A stretch of DNA of 64,000 nt from Trachythela sp. YZ-2020 (taxonomy: Eukaryota; Cnidaria; Anthozoa; Malacalcyonacea; Clavulariidae). The translations under genes were made by a program, and so were the position numbers. Below, piece after piece: positions 13,801-25,085 of the stretch. The notes under the pieces are model-generated. The model was not told the DNA's origin, did not search any database, and saw only the letters and a program-made list of their open reading frames with translations. The DNA is taken from NCBI GenBank assembly GCA_016169945.1, contig JADLSH010000155.1, positions 3,045,501-3,109,500 of the forward strand. The letters are read 5' to 3'. The number at the start of each line of letters is the position of its first letter. Positions within the stretch are counted from its first letter, which is position 1.

Positions 13801-16800
13801 CAATATTTTCCTCCATAATTGGAAAGACATTCACAGTATGAAGTTGTATTTTCACACCTACCAACACATCTTCCACCATTTAAGCATCGAGAGTCAGGAC
13901 ACTTGAAGGTTGTTGGGTCCTGTGAGAAAACGTTTGTATGAACAATTACCAACGACAACTTCGTTACTTTTCCAAACACGGGCATCCTTCGTTCAAAAGG
14001 CCGTGGGCTTTTAAATAATTTCAGTATATTTCAAAACAGTATTTGAATCAATACCCTAAGAAATTTCATTCAGGACAAAACATTTCCACACCGCAAAATT
14101 TCGCTTCAACCGGCCAGCGATTATGGAGGGCGCAACATCCTCCACTATATACCACTATATACCATTGTATAACAAACCTCAACATATATATCCTTGCATA
14201 TATACATTAATTAGGCACCGTAAACGGAAATAAAAATATATTACTTCGCATTGCTCACCAGTTTGATGCGGTTTTGTCATTTCGTTTTATAGGGTTATAA
14301 TTCTAGTACTATTCGAAACATTATTTTTGATTCAGGAATGATTAAAAGAGTCATCACAATTTCGCTGTCGGCTTATAGTCTAGACTCATGCTTCTGCCTC
14401 AAAAATCTCATGTTTTCCGTTTCGTGGTAACCAGAAGAAACAAGTTTGGAACAATGCATTACGGCTTTTTATTATATGGCAAGCATTGTTTTGGTGTATC
14501 GCGCAATTTGATTGGTTCCTGAGCGGTCCGGAATTTCCCGTATTGCCCCGGTAGGTAATACCGGGCAATACGGTATTCTTATTGCCCTGCGACGACTTCA
14601 ACCCATTTCAAACCAATAAAAGCATAAAAAAATCCTTAAAAATAATTTAAAACAATGAAAAATAAACGGAAAATACGGAAAAAGGATAACTAGAAGGGGT
14701 AAAATCAAGTTTTGTTGGCTCAACTCGAAATATTAAGATGTTTTTAACTAAAACAGTCAAGAATATTTTTTGTTTTTTCGAACATGCAAAGTTGTTTTTG
14801 TCTTTGATCGGATGGCTCAATATCACTATATTTTCTATGAATTTTATATTTTATTCTATAAATGGTACTGTAGAGTACTTTTACCAAGCTAAGATTAGAT
14901 CAATTTATAAAAAACTAAGACAAATTTGTATCATTGGCTTTGAGTTTCGGACTTTGTACTTTGCCCTCGCATGATCAATTTTTGGCAAAATGAATTGTTT
15001 TTTGTTGTCTATAATGCCATATAATAAACAACTTACTAACTTCGACTGTTCGGTCTGTACGGTAAAATATCAAGCCTCGGTCTTGCTGTATTGACCTCGC
15101 TATCGCTCGGTCAATACAGCAAGACCTCGGCTTGATATATTACCGTACAGACCTCACGCTCAGTTAGTAAGTAGTTAATAATGAGTTTTTGGCTCTCATA
15201 TTTACATCCCACGCTTCGAGGCTATCGCATGTTTAGTTTGACAGATTGCGTGCGATCATGTGCAATTGTGTGCGAGACTAGCGGGTGTATACCACTAATA
15301 ATCATTATGGTAATAAGCTTTCCTCCAAAGCAAGTAAATTTTACTTCAAACATTCAACATATACTAATATATCTTATCATTTATATGTTATTGACTTGTA
15401 TATATTTCTGATTGTTAATGGGCGCTAGGTAGCTCACGATTTCCTCCCGGTCAAGTCAGTTAATTACTTATACAGTATGTAAGTATAAAAACTTACTCTT
15501 ATTGGCTGCAGTAAAACGTAATGTTCGTAATCGTGATGCTCGACTAAAAGGTCAGGCTGTTCAACTGCTGTCTCATGAAGTAGTTCACAGTTCTTCTCAC
15601 AGAGCGAATTCTTCCTGAAGTTTACAGACTTACAACATTCATTTCGACGCATGCATAGAAAAATGCATTCAAGTCCTGACTTGGCATGAAGATGCTGCAG
15701 TATATGAGAGCTGTTTAAACGACGATCTGAAGGAAAATAAAAAAATGAAGCATTTCTGTTAAACGCAATACAGGAATGGAATTGGTTAAAAATTAAAGCT
15801 CGCTTTAGGATTTCTTATTAGCTGTAGTCACGGCTCGAGGGATATCTCAGTAAAGCTTCATTGACTTCTACATGTAATGTATGAAATATTTCTTCCCAAG
15901 GGATAAATTTTTATGGCAGGGAATGAGCGAAATCTCCAGAAACAACCTATATATTGTCACGAAAGTTGCTTTAGTTTGCAGTGAAATACAAAAAAACAGT
16001 CGTTTCAGGGAACGCGAACCAATTTTTTATTGGGGTGGGGCTAAGATGTCCGAGTGCGCAGTGACACTAGCATCGAGCGCTAAAGGCGCGAGATCTTTAG
16101 GGCGGCATGGGGGCATGCTCCCACAGAAAATTTTGAAATCTAAGATTTAAGAACAATGTCCCAAGAAATCTTTCCAAATATTTGGTTGACAGAAAGCTGG
16201 CTGATCACGAAACCTACCCGGTCGTACCTACACAACGATTCAATATTTACTGCCAAGACTGATCATGAAGAAGAGAATGAAGTTTTAATTTGACACCTAA
16301 AATATTCATACTTTTTAAACAATCTGGAAAGTAGCGGCAAAAAGTACTACGATTCCCTTCTAGATTAAAATAAACAATAAGCATCAGGCATAGCAGAGAT
16401 GTTTTCTTCAGTCTAACTTCTTTATGGTTGTGAAAAATTATAATATGTTCAACTATGTGTATTCTACTAGAAATCACAATATGTATGAAAAATTATTGGG
16501 CGAGGGGAGGGCTAAAGTCCCCCCAACCCCTCCTCCTCTGCTCCGCGATTCCTTTGTTTCCGTTTCTGTTGTTTCCTCCATGTTGATCCTCCAATTAGAG
16601 AATTGGATAGCGGAGGGTTCTGGAAATCGAATTTCCCTGGGGGAAGTTATAAACTAAGTGGTATTCAAGGTCGAATCAGTGAATTATATACATGGTTTAT
16701 TTTTAAATGAGTGTTCTTTCGAGAACCCCTACTAGTCACTTAAGGCATTAATATTGATTGGGAAATATTTGTGTCCATTTTAGCTGTATGCATTCGCCGA

Positions 16801-19800
16801 ACCTTGGTTCTCTTGACGCAAAAGAATACCTGCTCTTTTCTTGAAACTAATACATTTCTGATATGATTTTAAAATCTCATGAAATACTGCATAGCCACGA
16901 CGAACATATCACTCCGATAGCCGGATGGAATTTTACACAAGCATATCTAATGCACAATTAAATAATGTTAAATTTAAAAATTTTAAGCAGTATGTATAAT
17001 TCTCACACCAAATATACACTTCATCAGCATCGATATAATCATGTGCTTATTCTTATTTTTATATTTATTGCATACTTCTTAGATGAACATAAAATACTCC
17101 TAACTTTTTTATGGAATAAGTTGCCACAATTGTATATTTACAAACTAGACGTAATTAAAAGTGTTGAAGTATTTATACTTGCAGGTGGCTATTGTTGAAA
17201 TTAAAGCGCAACATGAAAAATATGGAGTCAGTTGTATTGACTCAAAATAACTCCAGTATAGTTTAACAAGCATTATATTTAAATCAAAGTATGGACGTGA
17301 GTTTTGCGTAATATCGAGATCAAAACAACTCCCTCGTTTACTGAATTTTTCATATAATTTTGTACTTGTGTTAAAATTTTTTCTTCAGATCTAGCCTAAA
17401 TAGCATGCATATTCGTAGTCGATCAATTCCCCTCTTGTAGTCACACGAGAATATTGCGTCATGCTAAAAATTATCAGCTATTTTGGGTGGTATTATTGTT
17501 GATTTAATCGAAGTGCCGTTTTCGCTTATATTATTGACAATCGGTCATATTTTTTATATCAGTGGGAGGTCTGCGTATGAATTATGGTCATGTGCCCGCA
17601 ATCAGTAATGGACTTTCATACCGTTAGCTGTACGGAATTAGTACCCACGCTACGCTTTTCCCAGAAACGCGTGGCTCTTGGATTGAAGCAAGCAACACAT
17701 TTTTATCGACAAGATGGTGTCTCACAGAAAGCTAGGAAAACAATATATTCAAATATCATCGAATTATACAGCCAGTTAAAAGATATACTTAGGTTTCCTT
17801 CAAAATTTATCAAAAAAAGAATTTTTTCATGTAAAAAATATAACTCATCCTTTTCTTTGGAAAGCCTATTCGTAAACGAAGAGTAATAGCACTCTCCGAC
17901 ATTACTTTGGCCAAAATACAGAGGGAAGCGGTTTAATCTAGGACAACGTTTTTCGTGTCCAATAGACGTAAAATCATATCGAAATTTAGCAATTTGTTGT
18001 GCAGAATATGACAACAATACAATACTGGACAATTAACTAACAAACGTCGAAATATTTTACTTCGAATCCATATCTCTTACCTTCATAATTGCCTTTGAAG
18101 CAAAAGTCTAATTCTAACCCTTTACATCTGGTAATGTACAGCATCCACAATAATGTCAAGGGAAAATATGTGAGAGAAGTACTTAGTCTCAGTGGGATAT
18201 ATTTAAACTGATTTCCCAACTTCAGTGCAAAAATTTTCCGCTGATTATGACAGAAACACAATACTGTCTTGTTATTTCGATTGCTTTTTTCAATACTAAA
18301 CGGATCACGTAAAGTTTATTCTTGTGTTCGGAGGCGTACAAAAAATTTAGACCAGCTGTATGTGTGACCAATTAAGTTTGTTGAATTGACAATCATATGA
18401 TAATATTTTTCATCGTGTAAGTTGTTACAATTGAATATTTACGAACTAAATGCGTTCATTTAAAAATTAAACTTCCTCTAAAATTATTATTGAACTTAAA
18501 CCGCAAAATGAAAAATGTGGACTCATTTTCTTGACCCGATATAACTCCAGAAGAGATAACACGCATTATATTTAAATCCAAATATGGACGCGAGTTTTGG
18601 GTATTGGGATCAAAACAACTTCCCCGTGTACTGAATTTTTAACATCGAATTTTGTATTTGTGCTAAAAATTTATCTTCACTTCCTATCAATTATGCATGT
18701 CACGATATAACCTAAATAGCATGCACGCAGTCGATCAATTCCGCTCTTGCAATCATGCGAGAATATTGCGTCATGCTAAATAATAACATGCTATTTTGGA
18801 TGGCATTATTGTTGATTTCATCGAAGTGACATGAACTATTGCCACGTTATTCAACTGAGAAAGTTTATTGCTATGCTCGGAGGCATACAAAATTATAGAC
18901 TAGCTGTAAATGTGACAAGTTAAGGTTGTTAAATTGGTATTCAAACAGTGATGCATAATTTATGCACTATACTTAACAATTAGATTATGAGCTCAAGATT
19001 TCTATGAGGTGATAGTTGATGAGGGCGAAGCCCGAATCAACTATCATCTCATAGAAATCGAGAGCGAATAATCTAATTGTTTTAGTAGAAACCAACAAGA
19101 AAACAGTGTTTCAAAACGTTTTTCATAATTTATTGAAATTAATTCGTTTTAAATCGAGCCGAGGAGATGGCCGTTTCGCTACTCGCTATCTATCGACAAT
19201 TAGATAGGGAGTAGCGTAGCCAATCAAATTACAGCATTTGCAATAGTATACTAGTATGATTCTACTAATTAAGTTTAGACTAGCATGTATGAACTTCAAA
19301 TTTATTGCATATGGTTATACAATATTCCTAAAAAAAAATTCGTGCTGTAAGTTGTCACAGTTGTACATTTAGGAATAAGTGCTGTCATTTAATAGTTTAA
19401 CTTCTTCTAAAGGTACTCATAGAAATTTTGAAGCAATCCATTAGCATGTGGTGAATGTGCAACTTGAAGTCCACAATGATATGTAGGGAGTCATTATCAT
19501 GGACTCAAAATAACTCCAGCTGCGATAACATGCATCGTACTTAACTCCAAAAGTGGACATGAATTTTAGAGAAGTTGGTATCACAACAACTTCTTCGTGC
19601 CTTATTTTTTAACAGCGAATTTTATACTTCTGTTAAAATATCTATGGTTCTTTATCATTAAGCATGTCAAGACCTAACCTAACTAACATGCCCACAGTCG
19701 ATCAAATCGGTCCTTGCAGCTACGCGGGAATATTACCTTATGCTAATATTGGTGGATTTCATCGAAATGCCGCTTCCCTTATATCTTTGCAATCCGCAAT

Positions 19801-22342
19801 ATTTGTGCGACGGATTACCCGGACGCTCGTGGCTAGTGGCTAAAAGAGCGCAACTTCTTTCTCTTTTTTGGCGACAAGCAAATGTCTCTCAGAATACTGG
19901 AAAAACCGTCTATGAATATTATCGAATTACACAGTCAGTTAAAAAGCATCCTAGTTTTCACGCATTAGCTTTTGAAACATTACAGAATGGGCTTCATTCA
20001 ATATTTTTCAAAAAATTAATTTCTTTAAGTCAAAAATATAATTCGTACATTTCGAGGCAAAGCCCATTCCCAAACGAAAAGTAATAGTACTCTCCGAAAT
20101 CCATTTGGCCGAAACGCGCTGGGATGCGCTTTAATTTAGAACTATTAACAAGTTTATTGTGTCCAATAGAATAAAAAAAATTGTCGAACTTTTGCAGTAT
20201 TTTTAACATTGAATGTTATCTACATAACATTTGAAAAACAAATTTCACTTTAATTTTCGTCCTTACTGCATGCCTGCCGGTTCTCAGTGAGTGTCATTGG
20301 CGGCTTTGTGTTTTGATCATATGATCAGTGAGTTTTCAATTTAATTACTTATGATAAATTCGATCTATAATACAATGAATGGTCAAACTTTAATGTCAAT
20401 GAATAGGTATGTGTTGGCTCATTAGCTGTGCTTTAAATGAATGAATACCAACCCCTATCGAGTTAGATTGAAGACCCTTAGCCAAAAAATAGCAAGCGAA
20501 AATATGGCCTGTCTGATATTACACCTTTTTGCCAGGAACTAACAAATATCGAAATATTTTACTTCCTACTCTCTTACCTTCATAATTGCCATCGAAGCAA
20601 AAGTCTTCTATCCCTTTACATCTGGCAATGTGCGTCCGCAATAATAGCAAGCGAAAATATGTGAGATGAGCATTTAGCATGAGTAGGATATATTTAAACT
20701 GATTTCCCATCTTCTGTGTGAAAAGTTTCTGCTGATTGTGACCGCAAATTCGATCGCTTTTTAAATACTAAACCTTAACTGAGAAAGTTTATTGCTGTGC
20801 TCGGAGGCATACAAAAGTATAGACTAGCTGTAAACGTGACAAGTTAAGGTTGTTAAATTGACATTCAAATAGTGATGCATAATTTATGCACTACTTAAGT
20901 TTAGACTAGCAAGTATGCCGGAACTTCACACTTATTGCATAGTTATGGCTATACAATATTCCTAAAAACAAATTCGTGCTGTAAGTTTTCACAGTTGTAC
21001 ATTTAGCAACTAAGTGCTGTAATTTAATAATTTTACTTCTTCTAAAGGTACTCATATAAATTTTGAAGCAATACCATTAGGATGTGGTGAATATGCAACT
21101 TGAAGTCCACAATGATATGTATGAAGTCATTATCATGGACTCAAAATAACTCCAGCTGCGATAACATGCATCGTACTTAACTCCAAATGTGGACATGAAT
21201 TTTAGATAAGTTGGTATCACAACAACTACTTCGCGTCCTAATTTTTTAAGAGCGAATTAAAATATCTACAGTTCTTTATCATTAAGCATGTCAAGACGTA
21301 ACCTAAATAACATGCACACAGTAGATCAAATCAGTCCTTGCAGCCACGCGGGAATATGACCTTATGCTACTGTAATATTGGTGGATTTCATCGAAATGCC
21401 TCTTCCCTTATAACTTGGCAATTCGCAATATTTGTGGGACGGATTTCCCGGACGCTCGTTGCTAGTGGATTTTTGAGCGCAACTTCTTTCTCTTTATTGG
21501 CGACAAGCAAATGTCTCTCAGAATGCGGGAAAAACAGTCCATGAATATTATCGAATTATACAGTCAGTTAAAAAGCATCCTAGTTTTAACGCATTAGCTT
21601 TTGAAACATTATACAATGGGCTTCATTCAATATTTTTCAAAAAAGGAATTTCTTTAAGTCAAAAATATAATTTCTACATTTCGAGGCAAAGCCCATTCCC
21701 AAACGAAAAGTAATTATACCCTCCGAAATCACTTTGGCCGAAACGCGCTGGGAAGCGCTTTAATTTAGAACTATTAACAAGTTTATTGTGTCCAATAGAA
21801 GAAAAAGTACTGTCGAACTTTTCCATTATTTTTAACATTGAATGTTAGCTGCATAACATTTTAAAAACAAATTTCACTTTATGTTTCGTCCTTCCTGCAT
21901 GCCTGCCGGTTCTCAGTGAGTTTCATTGGCGGCTTTGTGTTTTGATGATATCATCAGTGAGTTTTCAATTTAATTACTTATGATAAATTTGATCTATAAT
22001 ACAATGAATGGTCAAACTTTAGTGTCAATGAATAGGTATGTGTTGGCTCATTAGCTGTGCTTTAAATAAATTAATGCCAACCCCAATCGAGTTAGATTGA
22101 AGACCCTTAGCCAAGAAATAGCGAGCGGACATATGGCCTGTCTGATATTACACCTTTTTGCCAGGAACTAACAAACGTCGAAATATTTTACTTCCTTATC
22201 TCTTACCTTCATAATTGCCATCGAAGCAAAAGTCTTCTATCCCTTTACATCTGGCAATGTGCAGCATCCACAATAATAGCAAGCGAAAATATGTGAGATG
22301 AGCACTTAGTCCCAGTGGGATGTATTTAAACTGACCTCCCAT
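7469..22342 (-). CDS. secreted PAN-EGF-pentraxin domain protein (five-exon gene)
   Basis: Five exons join with consistent phases: 22342-22207 (phase 1), 15726-15497 (phase 0), 13919-13790 (phase 1), 8341-8086 (phase 2) and 7847-7469. All introns are GT-AG. The sum is 1131 nt, 376 residues plus stop. Domains in order: signal peptide (about 1-33), PAN/apple domain (about 35-120), one EGF domain (about 125-166) and a pentraxin/laminin-G-like domain (about 167-372). Every junction restores a sensible codon; the EGF-pentraxin junction creates a Cys. Proteins of this type are secreted or lie at the cell surface and bind ligands; the ligand is unknown here. Exon 1 can instead be the copy at 20710-20578 (375 residues). 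The exon structure is read directly from sequence; expression is untested. Confidence 0.82.
8086..8341 (-). CDS. exon 4: first half of the pentraxin domain
   Basis: The acceptor is ctttgtgatttaag and the donor is AAG|GTACTA. The exon encodes CADALRFRGKNTVEYGIF..., which covers the first beta strands and the TACFWMS block of the pentraxin fold. It starts with the last two bases of a Cys codon supplied by exon 3 and ends two bases into a Ser codon completed by exon 5. Confidence 0.87.
8342..11280. other. intron 3 sequence, no gene seen
   Basis: It lies between exons 3 and 4 of the pentraxin gene. AT-rich, with a poly-G run near 9727 and a 10130-10460 stretch with repeated tcacgc words that looks like a decayed dispersed repeat. 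The 68-codon frame at 10765-10971 shows no domain. Confidence 0.5.
11290..12775 (+). mobile_element. 5'-truncated, internally deleted LINE-B in intron 3
   Basis: A reverse transcriptase remnant runs from the KATGLDKI block (about 11378) to a C-terminal domain ending at 12604. It is followed by aaataaag and an ACCT/ACGT-type tandem tail at about 12764-12785. It lies antisense to the host gene, inside its third intron. It is truncated at the 5' end and lacks about 100-150 codons of the palm region near 11590-11725. Confidence 0.82.
11350..12604 (+). pseudogene. LINE-B reverse transcriptase remnant
   Basis: Three frame pieces are visible. 11389-11592 holds KARITSIFKSGDR and ENYRPISILP. 11728-12228 holds GPLLFLLYINDLP and the catalytic box MYADDTQVF, then the thumb up to SLVQPYFDYC. 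12365-12604 holds the C-terminal domain ending GAMPWNQLP. The part between the first two pieces, where motif A should be, is missing. Frameshifts separate the last two pieces. Confidence 0.8.
12790..13789. other. intron 3 sequence, no gene seen
   Basis: AT-rich, without repeats or frames that can be supported. The 68-codon minus frame at 13171-13377 shows no domain. Confidence 0.5.
13790..13919 (-). CDS. exon 3: EGF domain
   Basis: The acceptor is cgttttctcacag and the donor is TCTT|GTAAGTATG. The exon encodes DPTTFKCPDSRCLNGGRCVG, then CENTTSYCECLSNYGGKYC. The six-Cys spacing C-x4-C-x5-C, then C-x-C and a final C after GGKY is that of an EGF domain. It starts in phase 0, matching exon 2, and ends one base into a Cys codon completed by exon 4. 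Confidence 0.9.
14538..14573. repeat. small hairpin
   Basis: Arms ccgtattgccc and gggcaatacgg flank a 14-base spacer that is itself partly palindromic (cggta...taccg). It is likely the core of a small fold-back repeat. Confidence 0.65.
15031..15172. mobile_element. 142-bp fold-back element
   Basis: Almost the whole stretch is an inverted repeat. acttactaac at 15031 matches gttagtaagt at 15163, cggtctgtacggtaa matches ttaccgtacagacc, and tcttgctgtattgacc matches ggtcaatacagcaaga around a roughly 10-bp loop. This is typical of a short non-autonomous fold-back DNA element. Confidence 0.75.
15497..15726 (-). CDS. exon 2: PAN/apple domain
   Basis: The acceptor is a pyrimidine tract ending ccttcag and the donor is AGA|GTAAGTTTTT. 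The 230-nt exon completes the codon left by exon 1 and encodes the PAN signature C-I-F-L-C-M-R-R-N-E-C-C-K-S-V-N-F-R-K, then LCEKNCELL. The spaced Cys pairs and the KSVNF block are the core of apple/PAN domains, which mediate protein or carbohydrate binding in extracellular proteins. Confidence 0.88.
15727..17150. other. intron 1 sequence, no gene seen
   Basis: AT-rich; no supported exon. A C-rich block near 16510-16640 looks like a decayed dispersed repeat. Confidence 0.5.
18081..18219 (-). pseudogene. exon 1 copy A, start codon lost
   Basis: Homologous to the copies at 20578 and 22207 and keeps the donor (GAAG|GTAAGAGA) and the signal-peptide-like stretch. At the position of the ATG in the other copies (18219-18217) it reads TTG. 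It also carries a small in-frame insertion near the RCKG-LE-L-DFC block. It could still serve as a non-coding first exon. Confidence 0.75.
18976..19080. mobile_element. 105-bp fold-back element
   Basis: acaattagattat pairs with ataatctaattgt, and gatttctatgaggtgatagt pairs with actatcatctcatagaaatc, around a loop near 19021-19035. It sits where the unit array has lost a segment and may have caused that break. Confidence 0.75.
20578..20710 (-). CDS. exon 1 copy B: signal peptide
   Basis: ATG at 20710; the exon encodes MGNQFKYILLMLNAHLTYFR and a Leu-rich core, then ARCKGIEDFCFDGNYE, with donor GAAG|GTAAGAGAG at 20578. It is one codon shorter than copy C. It splices in phase to exon 2 and would give a 375-residue protein with a slightly different signal peptide. 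Confidence 0.75.
22207..22342 (-). CDS. exon 1 copy C: signal peptide
   Basis: ATG at 22342; the exon encodes MGGQFKYIPLGLSAHLTYFR, a hydrophobic core (LLLLWMLHIA) and the start of the mature protein with two Cys, with donor GAAG|GTAAGAGATAAGG. It is 136 nt long and leaves phase 1, which exon 2 completes. It is the most distal of the three first exons and the intact one most like the other copies. Confidence 0.77.
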
Positions 22343-23229
22343 CTTCTACGTGAAAAGTTTCTATTGATTGTGACAGCAAATTCGATCGCTTTTTAAATAC
22401 TAAACCTTAACTGAGAAAGTTTATTGCTGTGCTCGGAGGCATACAAAAGTGTAGACTAACTGTAAACGTGACAAGTTAAGGTCGTTAAATTGACATTCAA
22501 ATAGTGCTGCATAATTTATGCACTACTTAATTAAGTTTAGACTACCATGTACAACTTCACACTTATTGCATATGGCTATACAATATTCCTAAAAAAAATT
22601 CGTGCTGTAAGTTGTCACAGTTGTACATTTAGGAATAAGTGCTGTCATTTAATAATTTAACTTCTTCTAAAGGTACTCATAGAAATTTTGAAGCAATAGC
22701 ATTAGCAGGTGGTGAATATGCAACTTGAAGTCCATAATGATATGTATGGAGTTGTTGTCATGGACTCAAAATAACTCCAGCTGCAATAACATGCATCGTA
22801 CTTAACTACAAATGTGGACATGAATTTTAGATAATTTGGTATCACAACAACTTCTTCGTGTCCTAATTTTTTAACAGCGAATTTTATACTTGTGTTAAAA
22901 TATCTATAGTTCTTTATCATTAAGCATGTCAAGACCTAACCTAAACAACCTTCACACAGTCGATCAAATCGGTGCTTGCAGCCACGCGGGAATATTACCT
23001 TGTGTCTTTGAGGCATACAAAGTATAGACTATATGTACATGTGACCCATTAAATTTGTTGACTTGACATTCATATTATGCATAATTAATGCGTTACTTAA
23101 GTTTAGACTAGCTTGTATAAACTTCACACTTATTGCATATAGCTATACAATATTTCTAATATTATTTTTGATCGTGTAAGTTGTTACAATTGTATATTTA
23201 CGAACTAAATGCGTTTGTTTGTTTGTAGG

Positions 23230-23960
23230 CATGGGACGGATTTTCCCGACGCTCGTGACTCATGGATAAATGCAGGCGAATCCTTAATAGTATAGGTGAT
23301 GAGGGTCCAAGCCCACTTTTTCATTGGACTTGGCCTGTACCTCCATCATACCGTGCTGTTCTTTTTTAAACTGGGCCTGATACCCGATTACACCATGCTG
23401 TACTTTTCATTGGACTGGGCCTGTACCCCAATCATACCCGGCTGGTATTTTCCGGCCGCTGACCCGTGGGTGGTGAAGGTTCTGGAGAATTTTAATTTCC
23501 AGTGACTTGTGCTAAGTAACGTTATGTCTGAGTCACTTTTCCTTTATTCTTTCCAGAGCGATATATCCCCAACTAGCACAAGTTGTTGGTTTAAGACGCA
23601 GGGCTATGAGCTGGAAATAGTTGTACTCTGCGGCCTGATCGCCATTATACTCTCAGGTTAAGATTCCTATTATACAATACGGCCCGGCGCTTATGCGCTG
23701 CGCGAAACGCGGTGAATGCGTTAAAATACTTCTGCATGATCCGTAGGATCATGTGGAAGCTTAAATCATGTCCCTGGGCCCGGTGGGTGGTGTAATATTA
23801 TTGGGTAATGGGTAATATTATTTAAAGTTATATGTTCTTGTGCAATGTTATGTTCATAACAATATACCACCAACTAGAATAAGCTATTGGTGGTAACCTA
23901 AGGTCAGATTGGGATTATACTCTCTTGTCATGATAGCTATTATGTCACCAGGTCCTATAA
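23230..23960. other. decayed sequence with short direct repeats
   Basis: 23296-23505 holds three 57-60 bp repeats built on ggactgggcctgtaccc. In the plus frame they give a hydrophobic block repeated three times. 23560-23700 and 23860-23990 are a second pair of direct repeats sharing the words cccaactag/ccaactag and attatactctc. No gene can be supported. The region adjoins the ATPase relic and may be the rest of the same insertion. Confidence 0.4.
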
Positions 23961-23999
23961 TCATGCGCTACGCGATGTGCTGTGGGATTCTCCAGGATC

Positions 24000-24504
24000 C
24001 GCATCCTTTCCGAGCTATCGGGCTTGTGTCTTAGTATATGTTTAGAAGTCGTAATCCCACCAGACAGGATACTTAGAAGTGGTATATACGGCGACATTTT
24101 CTCGACAATATTGCATACGTCTCGTTTTAATAGTTGATCCCTTTGAAGTTCGTGTGCCAGCTCCTCTTCATTTGATATAGCGTTTAGTCCGCCTAATATG
24201 CTTTAGAATCGGCTTAATAGTAAGTCAGTTATGAACTCATTAGCCTTTTGCATTCGTTTTCTTTCGTACGCTGTTTAAAGCTTATCTATGACCTTTTGGC
24301 TAGCATTTTTAATTGAATCAACAGGTCTATTGATTTCCCCATCCTCAGCCAGTCTTAGCAGATCATTTGGCTTTGCATCCTCTTCTACGAGTGCATGTCC
24401 TTCGCGGCATCTAGAATATTTTCAAGCTCTTTAGAGATTGCATTTTGAGAAACATTAAACTCTTCCACAATCGTGTCCAACTTTTGAACTTTGCGCTTAG
24501 GCAT
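24000..24504 (-). pseudogene. unknown protein, frameshifted, next to ATPase relic
   Basis: ATG at 24504 opens MPKRKVQKLDTIVEEFNVSQ and an alpha-helical stretch. A frameshift near 24395 leads on to EEDAKPNDLLRLAEDGEINR and further charged helical sequence (ERKRMQKANEF, NEEELAHELQRD), with in-frame stops, down to about 24020. The start lies 9 bases after the ATPase stop, as in compact viral gene blocks. I do not recognise the family. The continued coding character across frames suggests a former gene of about 160 residues. Confidence 0.4.
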
Positions 24505-24512
24505 TACTATTA

Positions 24513-25085
24513 CTATACCTTATGTTTGATTTGCGGGACTACTACTTTGTGTTCGTATGGGTAACGTAAGTTAATTTCTAATCGTGCATAATGCTTATTT
24601 TTTAATGTTTTATGTATATTTTCTAGTTCGGTATTCCTAACCCCATTTAGGTAGTTATCTATTATCACTTTCATATCGCTGCGGTTGTTGTTAAAGAAGG
24701 AGACCAGTTTACTAATATTTTCACGATATGGTACTGCTATCGATGTAAACTGTTGTGTAGTTCTGATAGTACTTAACCTGAAGTGTCGGGCTGAAAAAGT
24801 TATAGCTTTACTAGTTACGAATAGCTACTACCACTTTTAGAATATCGTTAACCTAGTCTTGGTCACATTCTATAGCTACGGCGTCCTTATCATTAATATA
24901 GGGCCATTCTTGATATGTTTTATTCCACGAGAATGTAGGGCAGATTAGAACGAAGAAGTCGAACTGATGTTTATACTTAGCCTCCTCCGCAGGCATCGCC
25001 TTAAAATTGGCGGGGAGAAATTATTTGCTGGAAAAAAAATTAGTGTCGGTGCCTGCCAAAACCAGAACAGTTTGGACCGGTCAAG
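24513..25085 (-). pseudogene. A32-like DNA-packaging ATPase relic
   Basis: From about 25085 the minus strand reads a degenerate LVLAG...-like P-loop region, then FKAMPAEEAKYKHQFDFF, VLICPTFSWNKTYQEW and a stop at 24855-24853. After a deletion and frame change it reads RLSTIRTTQQFTSIAVPYRE, then SKLVSFFNN, DNYLNGVRNTEL and LEINLRYPYEHK before TAG at 24515-24513. The CPTF-NKTY block, the TTQQFTSI sensor region with P-RENI, and the closing PY-HK are features I associate with FtsK-HerA/A32 packaging ATPases of nucleocytoplasmic viruses, adintoviruses and Mavericks. Walker B is missing. This is family memory, not a search result. Confidence 0.5.

Larger units (their letters stand above)
13920..15496. 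other. intron 2 with fold-back repeats
   Basis: No coding exon is seen. Two inverted-repeat structures, annotated separately, lie at 14538-14573 and 15031-15172. Confidence 0.6.
17160..23010. repeat. tandem array of promoter plus first-exon units
   Basis: A module with the words 'actcaaaataactccag' and 'gtcgatca-tt-c-cttg' recurs near 17200, 18500, 19400, 21050 and 22700. A second segment (gcgacaagcaaatgtctctcagaat-type) recurs near 17700, 19870 and 21500. The first exon recurs at 18081, 20578 and 22207. The two youngest units have a period of about 1.64 kb and are nearly identical; the left unit is older and diverged, and part is missing around the hairpin at 19.0 kb. Read on the minus strand, each unit gives the pentraxin gene another 5' end. 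Confidence 0.8.

Noticed and set aside
17584..20084. Plus-strand ORFs of 100-114 codons in the first-exon array
   Set aside because: They lie in the duplicated non-coding segment, do not keep frame between copies and show no domain.
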